From Sphingomonas sp. IC-56 (GTDB taxonomy: Bacteria; Pseudomonadota; Alphaproteobacteria; Sphingomonadales; Sphingomonadaceae): a DNA stretch of 64,000 bases. Below the pieces are notes generated by a model that did not search any database, had not been told where the DNA came from, and saw only the letters and a list, made by a program, of their open reading frames with translations. Below are positions 7,663-16,493 of the stretch, piece by piece. The stretch lies in the NCBI RefSeq assembly GCF_021043375.1, contig NZ_JAJNDV010000013.1, positions 1-64,000 on the forward strand. The letters are read 5' to 3'. A program made the translations under genes and the position numbers. How positions within the stretch are numbered: the first letter of the stretch is position 1; the number at the start of each line of letters is the position of its first letter.

Positions 7663-9036
7663 TCAGCGCGGGGTGGGGCTCGGCTGAGGCTTGTCGGTTG
7701 TGGGACCAGCAGCGGCAGGGTCGGCTGCGGCGCTCTTTTTGCGGATGCCGGTGAGCAGAACCGGACCGGCTGGTTTTGCCTCACCGGCTGCCGCTGGCGT
7801 CGGCGCAGGGGCAGGGGCAGGGGCGGGAGCTGCCGCTGCCGGGACTTGTGCGCGCATGCATTGTACCGGGCTGGGGCGCTTGAACTGCTGGCAGTTCCAT
7901 AGTGCCTTGGCGAAGCCGACATTCTGGTCGCGCAGGTAGCTGAACGACATGGCTGCGCTTTGTGCCGGGCTTGCCGGCAGTTGCTTGGGGGTTTGCTTGG
8001 CGTCGGTCCAGGCCATGAACTTGCAGAAGGCACGTTCGCCGCAGGTCTTGATCGCCAGCGCGGCGAACGATTCCGGGTTCATCGAACGGTCGAGCGTCAC
8101 CGCGAAGCTGTTATTGTCCAGCCCGGCGGCGCCGAGCGGGGCGGGGACTGCGCTGTCGGGAATGGCTTCGGGATCGAGCGGCTTTTCGGCTTCGGCGAGT
8201 TCGAGCGCGAGGAGGTCGCCGGTGCCGCCCTGGTGGACAGGCGAGAGCCGCGCCATTTGCGGTACGTTGGGCTCGGCGCCGGCATAGCCGCGGTTGAAGG
8301 CGGGCGGGGTGCCCCACCAGCCGGCCCAGCGGAAGAACAGGTGGGTGTGCACCTCGGTGATCTTTTCCAGGCTGGCGCTCCAATAAGGCACGACCCAGTC
8401 GGTGTGGTAGTGGGTGGCGTGGCCCACCGCCTTGTAGACCGTGCCGTTCAGCGCGAGCTCGGCGACTTCGCGGGCGCGCTTCCATGCAGCAGCGGTCGGG
8501 GTGTAGCGCAGCATCGCGCCGTCGCAGGTGAAGGTGAACTGGCAGCCGGTGCCGCGCTCGGCGCCCTGGAACACGACGCCGCACACCGTCTTGGGGAAGG
8601 CCGGGTGGCGCAGGCGATTGATGATGACCTGTGCCACGGCCCGCTGGCCGACCGTGTCGTCGCCGGCTTCGTAATAGACGCCAGCCGCTAGGCAATCGAT
8701 TCCGCGGGCGCGGCTGTCTTCGGCACCGGGGAGGCGGAAGGGGCGGGCTGCCGGGTTGGGCAGCGTGGAGAAGGGGACCGAGGCGTTGATCGCGCGAGCG
8801 TCATCCGGGTCGACGGCTTGGAGCTGCACGGGCTCGACCGGGGGAAGCTCGGCCTTGGGCACGACGCGGTGGGAGATGACCACCGGGGGCCGCTTGTGCA
8901 CCACCACGCGCGGGCTGTTGGCGACGAGGAGGGCCGGGATCGCGATGGCGAGCAGCGCGACGAGCGCGAGGATCGCGATCAGCAGCGGGGATATGGTGGC
9001 AGCACTGGCGGAGCGCTGATCTTGGAGAGGGAGCAT
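7663..9036 (-). CDS. SleB-like cell wall hydrolase with one N-terminal membrane anchor
   Basis: This 457-aa protein is predicted to cut peptidoglycan as a lytic-transglycosylase-type SleB hydrolase. A hydrophobic segment at about residues 15-40 (LLIAILALVALLAIAIPALL) would anchor it in the inner membrane. The SleB domain spans about residues 110-240, with the catalytic-Glu region CLAAGVYYEAG, GQRAVAQVIINRLRHP and the histidine-rich HATHYHTDWVVPYW. A long Pro/Ala-rich low-complexity tail follows. It is separated from the upstream cysK by about 230 bp containing a strong hairpin. The role in cell-wall turnover is inferred from the family. Confidence 0.88.
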   Translation of the reverse strand: MLPLQDQRSASAATISPLLIAILALVALLAIAIPALLVANSPRVVVHKRPPVVISHRVVPKAELPPVEPVQLQAVDPDDARAINASVPFSTLPNPAARPFRLPGAEDSRARGIDCLAAGVYYEAGDDTVGQRAVAQVIINRLRHPAFPKTVCGVVFQGAERGTGCQFTFTCDGAMLRYTPTAAAWKRAREVAELALNGTVYKAVGHATHYHTDWVVPYWSASLEKITEVHTHLFFRWAGWWGTPPAFNRGYAGAEPNVPQMARLSPVHQGGTGDLLALELAEAEKPLDPEAIPDSAVPAPLGAAGLDNNSFAVTLDRSMNPESFAALAIKTCGERAFCKFMAWTDAKQTPKQLPASPAQSAAMSFSYLRDQNVGFAKALWNCQQFKRPSPVQCMRAQVPAAAAPAPAPAPAPTPAAAGEAKPAGPVLLTGIRKKSAAADPAAAGPTTDKPQPSPTPR

Positions 9037-9183
9037 GGTCCGGCCGGTCAGTTCGGGCGCAGGGCTGATGAAACGGCGGTAGGGATCAAGTGGCAGGCTC
9101 CTTGCGCAGGCTTGCGCGGGATAACGCGGGTGTCGTCAACAAGGAACCGCGGATGAGGATCCGAATGGAAGCGAAGCGAGACA

Positions 9184-9214
9184 GCGTGGCCGGCGATCAG
9201 ATCGCAGGCCACGC
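9184..9214 (-). terminator. Strong hairpin between cysK and the SleB-like gene
   Basis: GCGTGGCC (9184-9191) pairs with GGCCACGC (9207-9214), and inside it GCGAT pairs with ATCGC around a CAG loop. This gives 13 paired bases with one G/A mismatch. It starts about 54 bases beyond the cysK stop on the minus strand. No clean U-tract follows, so this could be a terminator of the transporter-cysK operon or a structure in the leader of the SleB-like gene. Confidence 0.45.
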
Positions 9215-9267
9215 CGATCGTGCTTTGCGCGCTACCTCCCCCACCGAAAGCGTGGAGGTGGTGAGCC

Positions 9268-10184
<917 letters not shown>

Positions 10185-10188
<4 letters not shown>

Positions 10189-11507
10189 GTCGTCATCTCC
10201 TTGGGAGGCACTTCGAGATCGGCCGGAGGATCAAAGGTGCGAGCCCGCCTTAGTTCCGGGAATAGCTTGGCCCATAGGATCGTGACAAGGATGGCGCCGA
10301 TGCCGCCGCCGATCACTGCGGCGACCGGCCCGATCGCTGCGGCGAGGAAGCCGGATTCGGCCTCGCCCAGTTCGTTGGAGCCGGACACGAACAGCGTGGA
10401 AACCGCGCCGACGCGGCCGCGCATCTCGTCGGGCGTGTAGAGCTGGATGAGGGACTGGCGGACATAGACCGAGACCATGTCGGCGGCGCCGAGCACGAAG
10501 AGGGCAACCAGCGAGAGCAGCACGGCGGGGGCGAGGTCATGGCCGATCGCCGCGGGGCCAAGGGCTGGAAGCAGCAACGGGGCGGACGCGCCGAACACCA
10601 CGGTGGCGAGACCGAATACGCCGACCGCGAGCAGCATCTTCTTGCCGACTTCGGTCTTCAGCGGGCGCCACGCGAACAGGGCGGCAGTCAGCACCGCACC
10701 GACGGCAGGCGCGGCGCGGAGATGGCCCAGCCCCTCGGCACCGACCTGAAGCACGTCGCGGGCATAGACCGGCAGCATCGCCGTCGCGCCGCCGAGTAGT
10801 ACCGCGAACAGGTCGAGCGAGATCGCGCCGAGCACCAGGCGGTTGCGGCGGACATAGCGCAAACCGTCTACCATTTGAGCGAAGGGGCTGCCGGTGAACT
10901 TCTTGTTGCTGCGCGGGACCGGGCCGATTAGCATCAGCATGGTGAAGGACAGCAGGAACAGCCCGCCCGACACGGTGTAGGGCAGCCAGGCCGAGGCGGC
11001 GTAGAGGTAGCCGCCCATGGCCGGGCCGATCACGGTGCCGGCCTGCCACGCCAGCGAACTGAGCGCGATTGCCGTCGGCAGGATCGCCTTGGGCACCAGA
11101 TTGGGGGCAAGCGCGCCGAGCGCCGGCCCGGCAAAGGCGCGGGCGACGCCGAGCAGCGCGGCGATGCCGAACAAGGCCGGCAGACTGATATTGCCGCTAT
11201 AGGTCAGCCAGGCGAGCGACAGGGCGCAGCCGGCCTCCAGAGCGACGGCGGCGCGGGCGATCCAGCGGCGGTCGATCTGGTCGGCGAGCCAGCCGGCGAA
11301 CAGCGACAGCAGCAACAAGGGCACGAATTGCGCGACGCCGATCAGGCCAAGCTGAAAGGCGGCTTCCTGGATGCTCATCGTCTCGCGGGCGATGTCATAC
11401 ACCTGCCAGCCGATGACGATGACCATCGCCATCTGCCCCAGCGTCGCACACAGGCGCGCCACCCAATAAGCGCGAAAATTGGGCACGGCGAAGGGATGGC
11501 TGGGCAT
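10185..11507 (-). CDS. MFS transporter (EntS/MFS_3-like exporter)
   Basis: This is an inner-membrane major facilitator of about 440 residues with around 12 hydrophobic segments. The N-terminal half holds the loop [15 protein letters not shown] after the second membrane segment, the usual MFS motif A position. The overall pattern resembles MFS_3 exporters such as EntS. I chose the ATG at 11507 ([15 protein letters not shown]). The frame continues to a GTG at 11558, which adds a polar leader without a clear ribosome site. It sits between a second MFS gene and cysK on the minus strand, overlapping cysK by 4 bp. The substrate is unknown. Confidence 0.87.
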
Positions 11508-11562
11508 GGCGGGCTCTTGGCGCTTCGCCGGCGGCTCTGCAATCGCGGATTGCGGCACGGGC

Positions 11563-12954
11563 TTAGCGGACCTGCGCGGGCTGGGCGTCGGCGGTTTCGT
11601 CCTGGCGCGGGTTGCGGAGCGCCGGGTTGAGGCGGGCTACGCTGCACAGCCCGGCGATCAGCGCGAGCGCGGCGGCGGTGAGCGGTGGGATGGTGCCGCC
11701 GCCCAGACCCATCGCCAGCAGCGCAGCGACCAAAGTCGCGCCGGTGGTCTGGCCTACCATGCGGGTAGTGGAGATAAGCCCGCCGGCTGCCGCGGCACGC
11801 TGTTCCGGGGCCGAGCCGATGATAAGGCGGGCATTGGGCGAAAGGAACAGGCCGAAGCCGGCGCCGCTCAGCGACATGCGCCATGCAATGTCGAACCAGC
11901 TGGGGTCCGCAGGCAGGAAGGCGAGCGATAGAAGCCCGGCGATCGCCACGGCCATGCCGATGCCGCCCAGCGCGCCAGCGGGGTAGCGATCGGACAGCAC
12001 GCCGGCGAGCGGGGCGACGATCATGGTCGTGAGCGGCCAGGGTGCCAGAACGGCGCCGACCTCCGAGGGGCTGAAGCCATAGGCGTGCTGCAGGCGGAAG
12101 GGCAGCGACAGCAAGGTCGTCATCGTGGCGATGAACGCCGTGAACGCACCGATCGTGGACAGGGCGAGCACGGGTCGGCCGAGCAAGTCGATCGGGAGGA
12201 TCGGCCGGGGCTCGTCACGCTCGCGGCGGACGAACAGGATGCCGATCACCACGCCAGCCAAAACCACCCCCGCGGACACCACGGGGCTATCTCCGTGCAC
12301 TGCACTTTCCAGCCCGCCAATGATCAGCCCGAACATGGCGGCGCACAGCAGCGCGCCGAGCACATCGAACGGCTCGGTGCTGCGCTCGGACTCGGGCAGC
12401 GCGCGACCTAGAAGCAGGCTGAGAACCGCAAAGGGTACTGCCGATGCGAACACCCAGGGCCAGGGACCGACCGCCAGCACCAGCCCGCCGAGCGTCGGAG
12501 CAAGCGCCGCGGAACTGGAGACCACGACCGAGTTGATGCCCAGACCACGACCAAGCTGTTCGGGCGGATAGATGCGGCGGATCAGCGCCGAGGCGACGCT
12601 GAGGGTCGCCGCAGCGCCCATCGCCTGCGCGGCGCGCACGATCAGCAGGAAGGGCAGGCTCTTGGCGAAGAAGCACAGGATGGTGGCGGCGGTGAAAACC
12701 AGCTGGCCGATCTGGTAGAGCCGCTTCAGGCCGATGCGGTCGCCTAGCCCGGAAAAAGGCAGGAGCAGCATCACCAGCACGAGCTGGTACACGGTCACCA
12801 CCGCTACTGCCGAGGACGGATCGACATGGAGGTCGCGGGCAATGGTGGGCAGCGCCACCGTCGCGATCGCGCCGTCGATCACCACCAGCGCAGTGCCGCA
12901 GGAGATCGCGGCGACTGCCTGAACGCGGCGGCGCAGCGCGGGAGCTTCGGTCAT
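11563..12954 (-). CDS. MFS transporter (DHA2/EmrB-type drug exporter family)
   Basis: This 463-aa protein has 12-14 predicted membrane segments. Its N-terminus is typical of proton-driven DHA2 exporters: LVVIDGAIATVALPTIARDL in the first segment, then GLGDRIGLKRLYQ as motif A. The LVLAVGPWPWVFA segment matches the family's motif C neighbourhood. It is the first gene of a minus-strand run with the second MFS gene and cysK. The drug or metabolite moved cannot be deduced. Confidence 0.87.
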   Translation of the reverse strand: MTEAPALRRRVQAVAAISCGTALVVIDGAIATVALPTIARDLHVDPSSAVAVVTVYQLVLVMLLLPFSGLGDRIGLKRLYQIGQLVFTAATILCFFAKSLPFLLIVRAAQAMGAAATLSVASALIRRIYPPEQLGRGLGINSVVVSSSAALAPTLGGLVLAVGPWPWVFASAVPFAVLSLLLGRALPESERSTEPFDVLGALLCAAMFGLIIGGLESAVHGDSPVVSAGVVLAGVVIGILFVRRERDEPRPILPIDLLGRPVLALSTIGAFTAFIATMTTLLSLPFRLQHAYGFSPSEVGAVLAPWPLTTMIVAPLAGVLSDRYPAGALGGIGMAVAIAGLLSLAFLPADPSWFDIAWRMSLSGAGFGLFLSPNARLIIGSAPEQRAAAAGGLISTTRMVGQTTGATLVAALLAMGLGGGTIPPLTAAALALIAGLCSVARLNPALRNPRQDETADAQPAQVR

Positions 12955-13007
12955 CGGCTGCTCAAGCCATGAGCGGGGCAGCGGTTCCGCTTCACGAACA
13001 TGCAGGT

Positions 13008-13033
13008 CAGGAAGCGCCGGGCGGCGCTTCCTG
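13008..13033 (-). terminator. Perfect 11-bp hairpin after the glycine-zipper gene
   Basis: CAGGAAGCGCC (13008-13018) and GGCGCTTCCTG (13023-13033) are exact complements around the loop GGGC. The hairpin begins 9 bases beyond the stop codon of the glycine-zipper gene on the minus strand. It has no U-tract but its position fits transcription termination before the MFS operon. Confidence 0.6.
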
Positions 13034-13042
13034 AATCAAGGT

Positions 13043-13594
13043 TTAGCGGCAGCGGACCTGCTGCTGGTTGCGCTGCACCTGGTTGCCGAGCGCACCGCCG
13101 GCAATCGCGCCTAGCAGCGTACCGACCGTGCTGGAGCGGCGGCCGGCGATGACGTTGCCGAACAGGCCGCCAGCAGCCGCGCCGACGATCAGGCCGGTGG
13201 TGCCGTCGGGACGCTCGCAATAATAGCGGCCGTCATTGCCGCGATAGACGCGGTCGTCCGAGGCAAGCACGCGCTCCTGGTAATTTCCGGCGCGATAGTC
13301 ACGGGCGGGATCATAGTTCGGATCGTCGTAGCGATCGTCATTGTAGCCCGGACGGGCGGGCGGGGGATTGTTGTTCCAGTTGGGCTGCGAGCCCTGAGAC
13401 CCGCGGAAGCGACGATAGCGGTCGAGCGCCGCCTGAAACTGTTCATATTCATCGTCGAAGCGGCGCTGCGCGGCGTCGAAGCGGGCTTCCTCGTCCTGCG
13501 AGTAGCGCGCGCTGTTGTTGGTCTGCGCAGCGGCGGGGCTGGCCACCGCGATGGTCGCAGCGGCGATGGCGGCAAAGCCGAACACGTGTTTCAT
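13043..13594 (-). CDS. Secreted glycine-zipper 2TM-domain protein
   Basis: This is a 183-aa envelope protein. A cleavable signal peptide (MKHVFGFAAIAAATIAVASP, cut after AAAQ) is followed by a charged Arg/Asp/Tyr-rich region and a C-terminal glycine zipper (GLIVGAAAGGLFGNVIAG and GTLLGAIAGGALGNQ). That arrangement occurs in outer-membrane 17-kDa-antigen-like proteins. The start at 13594 has a GGAAGGAG site upstream, and the longer frame to 13747 is rejected. A strong hairpin follows the stop. The role is unknown, perhaps an envelope-structure protein. Confidence 0.82.
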   Translation of the reverse strand: MKHVFGFAAIAAATIAVASPAAAQTNNSARYSQDEEARFDAAQRRFDDEYEQFQAALDRYRRFRGSQGSQPNWNNNPPPARPGYNDDRYDDPNYDPARDYRAGNYQERVLASDDRVYRGNDGRYYCERPDGTTGLIVGAAAGGLFGNVIAGRRSSTVGTLLGAIAGGALGNQVQRNQQQVRCR

Positions 13595-13853
13595 GATGCT
13601 CTTCTCCTTCCCTGAAGGGCCAGCATGGCCTTGGACGGGCAAATCGGCCAGCGCGGGTGAAGCACGGCTGAACGCGTGAACGTCGGAAGCACGCGGCGGC
13701 TCCAGGTTAGAGGTGGGAACCGAGGCACGCGCTGGCGCTTGAACCACTTGCTGACAATCTCGCCCGGTTTTCGTGGCGCTGGAAGTCGGATAAGGAAGTT
13801 AACCGGCGCGCTGCGGACTTGTTGCAGCGCAGCATCCGACGCATAGCACAGGC

Positions 13854-14204
13854 ATGAAGTTGACGACCCAAGCCGATACCCCGACCCCGCCCGCCGCCGC
13901 CACGCCGCTTGTACTGGAGGCGATCGTCCGCCTGCGCTGCCTGTCGGCCGAGTATAACCGCACGCGCATGATCCTGGCGCCGCACATCCTCTACACCCGC
14001 GACGACAAGCTGTATGTCGATGGCGTGGTGATCGTGCGCGAAGGCATGATCCCGCGCGAGGAGAAGATGGGTACCTTCAAGCTCGACGGGCTGAAGGAAC
14101 TGAACCTGCTGGAGCGCGACTTCGCGATCAGCGCGCTGTTCGACGCGGCCCTCGACAAATATCAGGGCGTGACGCTGATGGCGGTGGAGCCGCAGGCGGG
14201 CTGA
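13854..14204 (+). CDS. Conserved hypothetical protein, 116 aa
   Basis: This is a small soluble protein without a signal peptide. The central part, RMILAPHILYTRDDKLYVDG then VVIVREG and GTFKLDGLKEL, reads like a WYL-type or ligand-binding beta fold seen in sphingomonad hypothetical proteins. That resemblance is by eye only. It is the only plus-strand gene between the glycine-zipper gene and the infA cluster. Two copies of AAGTTTAG spaced 10 bp apart (14213 and 14223) lie just after its stop. Confidence 0.7.
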   Translation: MKLTTQADTPTPPAAATPLVLEAIVRLRCLSAEYNRTRMILAPHILYTRDDKLYVDGVVIVREGMIPREEKMGTFKLDGLKELNLLERDFAISALFDAALDKYQGVTLMAVEPQAG

Positions 14205-14333
14205 GCGCGCGGAAGTTTAGGAAAGTTTAGACCAAAAGCGCGGCTTCGAGCCTGCTTCCAATAGTTCACAGAGCGGCCCGGCATGCGCCAAGTGCCGCCA
14301 GTGAAGCAAACGAAATCCTACAAGGTAAGCCCG

Positions 14334-14696
14334 TCAGGCGCGGGCCGCGGCGCGCTCCGCGATCGCGTTTTCAACTGCGCGCAGCCCCTCAGTGCTGGCG
14401 ACGGCCAAGTCGAGCGGACGGCCGCCCAGCGTTTCATCGAAGCTGTTGAGGAATTCGCGCGCGGCATCGGTGCCGCCCAGCTTTTCCCAGGCCAGCATGG
14501 TGATGCGGCCCTGGCGCTCGGCGCTCTCAGGCGAGAGGCGGTTTTCGGTGAAGCGCTTGCGGAAGGGTTTGCGCGCCGGGCGCTGGTCCTCGGCGGACTC
14601 GTGCACCTCGGGCTCTTCGCCTGCGTCCATGATGGGCCGGTCCTCGGCCGTGTCCTTCAGCTCGATCGGCTGGGCGTCTTCGTCCTCGCGCTCCAT
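14334..14696 (-). CDS. DUF2384-like (MbcA/ParS/Xre antitoxin-type) protein coupled to infA
   Basis: This 120-aa protein has an acidic disordered first half (EDEDAQPIELKDTAEDR...) and a C-terminal helical part. Its ending FLNSFDETLGGRPLDLAVAS then TEGLRAVENAIAERA resembles the toxin-binding domain of MbcA/ParS-type antitoxins. No RES-type toxin gene is adjacent. Its ATG lies in TGATG with the infA stop, so it is translationally coupled to infA. A leaky TTG one codon earlier is less likely. The family call is by motif only; if wrong, this is simply a conserved unknown protein. Confidence 0.6.
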   Translation of the reverse strand: MEREDEDAQPIELKDTAEDRPIMDAGEEPEVHESAEDQRPARKPFRKRFTENRLSPESAERQGRITMLAWEKLGGTDAAREFLNSFDETLGGRPLDLAVASTEGLRAVENAIAERAAARA

Positions 14697-14959
14697 CAAC
14701 GACGGTTCCCGCGGCGCGCGCCGCCAAAGCCGGTGCCCTGCACGCGCTCACGATAGACCAGGCGACCCTTGTCGAGGTCATAGGGCGACATCTCGACCAT
14801 CACGCGGTCGCCGACGATCGAGCGGATGCGGAACTTGCGCATCTTGCCCGCGGTGTAGACGACGATGCGGTGATCGTTTTCCAGCTTCACGCGGAAGCGG
14901 CCGTCCGGCAGGATTTCCTCGATCATGCCGTCGAGGGTCATGAGTTCTTCTTTGGCCAT
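14696..14959 (-). CDS. infA: Translation initiation factor IF-1
   Basis: IF-1 binds the 30S A site during initiation. The product begins [20 protein letters not shown] and keeps the S1/OB-fold core ([38 protein letters not shown]). At 87 residues it is longer than the usual 72: after GRLVYRE there is a basic, glycine-rich tail [13 protein letters not shown]. The start at 14959 shares TAATG with the preceding 54-aa gene, and the stop shares TGATG with the next gene. All three are therefore coupled. Confidence 0.96.
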   Translation of the reverse strand: MAKEELMTLDGMIEEILPDGRFRVKLENDHRIVVYTAGKMRKFRIRSIVGDRVMVEMSPYDLDKGRLVYRERVQGTGFGGARRGNRR

Positions 14960-15123
14960 TAAGCAGTTGCCTCTGTTGTTGCGAATGCGCGCTGAAGTTC
15001 GGTGATGCGACGGCCATATGCATTGGCCAGGCCGAGATGGGCAACACGTGCTTCGCAGCACGCGGCGGCATCGGAGCGCATCAGCGAAACCTGCTGGCGG
15101 TATAGGAGCTGGTTGAGGTCCAT
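14959..15123 (-). CDS. Small conserved hypothetical protein upstream of infA, 54 aa
   Basis: The product is [20 protein letters not shown] followed by a helical, Arg/Ala-rich stretch ending in [15 protein letters not shown]. It includes an adjacent cysteine pair ([12 protein letters not shown]). The ATG at 15123 is preferred over the in-frame ATG at 15174 because the short form starts with a compact helical segment. Its stop overlaps the infA start (TAATG), which is the best support that it is translated. It is too small for a family call. Confidence 0.6.
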   Translation of the reverse strand: MDLNQLLYRQQVSLMRSDAAACCEARVAHLGLANAYGRRITELQRAFATTEATA

Positions 15124-15424
15124 GTTCGCGGACTCCCGGACTGTAGACGGGAGCGCGGATGGTCTCTCAGTCACAGGCGCCTACGTGCGGTGTTGCCGGT
15201 GATGATCGAGATATAGGGTGTTGGGGGCGGAATGTCGAGGTATGGTTCGTTGTTCGGCTCCCGCTTGGGTCTATATCGTGCAAGCGCAGGGCTTGCAGCT
15301 TACGCCGTGAAACCCCCTGCATCATGGTAATACGCCTCGGGCTTGTATCGTCTTAGTCCGCTCATAGTCCGCGACGATGTTGAATAATTCGCATCCGCAG
15401 ATTCGAAAACGCGTAGAATCGTCC
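15124..15424. other. AT-richer gap with no recognisable gene
   Basis: Base composition falls visibly here compared with flanking genes. I see no convincing open frame, tRNA or repeat end. It joins the equally AT-richer orphan gene to its right, so the two may have arrived together. It also should contain the promoter for the infA cluster, which I could not place. Confidence 0.5.
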
Positions 15425-16480
15425 TCATTTAAGTAGGTCAGTGGGTGATATGGAGGCGTTAACGCTGAAGCGACTGAGAAGCTTGCTAATGAAGCTTTCC
15501 CTTGGTTTGAAGCGGACCACGCTACGTACCGTTCTTCCTGAGCTTGATATTTCTAGCCCATGTTCGCCATCTGCTACGTACCCGATGTCTTTCAACTGTT
15601 CTAACGTTTCAATGAGGCTTGTCTTGTCTGAGATCAGCTCTGCATCTCCGAACGGATGTCCGAGCAAGGGTGCCGTGTTCGACATAGACAAAACCTGGCT
15701 CTGATTAGATATGCCTTGATCTAGGAGTGCCAACGCCAGCTGATCTGCCGGTGGAAAAAAGTACTGATAGATATCGAGCCGTTTCAGAACCTCGCGTGCA
15801 TCATCTACACGATTGGCTGCAGTGAAAACCGCAAGGTCATTGGTGTCAAAGCTGTAAAATGGTACCGGACATACACCTACTTGTAAGTCGCCGGATAGCG
15901 TATCTGCTGATAAAATTGATCTAAAGTCAACAACGCCTGAGCTAATAGATTCGTCGAATAGTTTCCAAATGTCGCTCCACGGCAGCAGTGAAGCTTGTGA
16001 CGCAATGTCCATCAACGAGGGCATTGCCGGTAAATCAATGAAGCTAGAGGCGATAACCGCCTTCTCTATAAAGTCGGCGTCGTCCTCCAGGCGGAGGATG
16101 GAGGCGATTTTATCCTCAGGAGTTTTCTTAATATCTTCTATAAACTGCTTGCCCTTTGCAATATCTATCTGCGTTATTCCAAGCGGCTCAAGAAGGCGGC
16201 GCATAGTTCCGCTAACATCGACGGAGATGGGTCGCGCTACAAGAACTTTGGCTTTAGGCAAGGTAGCTTGAACATCTACCTGCATCATCGCAGCAACACG
16301 CGGGTTCGCCTCCGCCGAAACCACGATCACCCGGTTCGTTTTATCGTCAACCGCTACAGCTTGGACCTCATGGTCCAAGCCTGACGCCCCTTTTATTTGT
16401 GTAGCCTCTCGTAGCTCCGCGCCAATAGCTTCTGAAAAGGTTTTCCAAATCCGTCGCTGATCAATCTCCGCCTCAGGCAT
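15425..16480 (-). CDS. AT-richer orphan protein of unknown function, 351 aa
   Basis: This is a soluble protein with no signal peptide or membrane segment and no motif I recognise. The N-terminal half mixes charged helices and beta strands (RVIVVSAEANPRVAAMMQVD). The middle has aromatic-rich stretches such as QVGVCPVPFYSFDTNDLAVF, and the C-terminus is polar. Codon use is clearly less GC-rich than in uvrD (many AAT, TCT, GAT, ATA). It starts 13 bp after the uvrD stop on the same strand with GGGAG 8 bases before its ATG, so it may be expressed from the uvrD transcript. Its composition and isolated position suggest horizontal acquisition. The function is unknown. Confidence 0.75.
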   Translation of the reverse strand: MPEAEIDQRRIWKTFSEAIGAELREATQIKGASGLDHEVQAVAVDDKTNRVIVVSAEANPRVAAMMQVDVQATLPKAKVLVARPISVDVSGTMRRLLEPLGITQIDIAKGKQFIEDIKKTPEDKIASILRLEDDADFIEKAVIASSFIDLPAMPSLMDIASQASLLPWSDIWKLFDESISSGVVDFRSILSADTLSGDLQVGVCPVPFYSFDTNDLAVFTAANRVDDAREVLKRLDIYQYFFPPADQLALALLDQGISNQSQVLSMSNTAPLLGHPFGDAELISDKTSLIETLEQLKDIGYVADGEHGLEISSSGRTVRSVVRFKPRESFISKLLSRFSVNASISPTDLLK

Positions 16481-16493
16481 TTTGAAACTCCCA

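Noticed and set aside
9230-9260. Short inverted repeat ACCTCC/GGAGGT after cysK
   Set aside because: Arms are only 6 bp and the neighbouring 13-bp hairpin is a better terminator candidate.
15124-15424. Possible tRNA or attachment site near the AT-richer gap
   Set aside because: I looked for a T-arm (GGTTCGA-like) and a cloverleaf and found none; no direct repeats flank the orphan gene.
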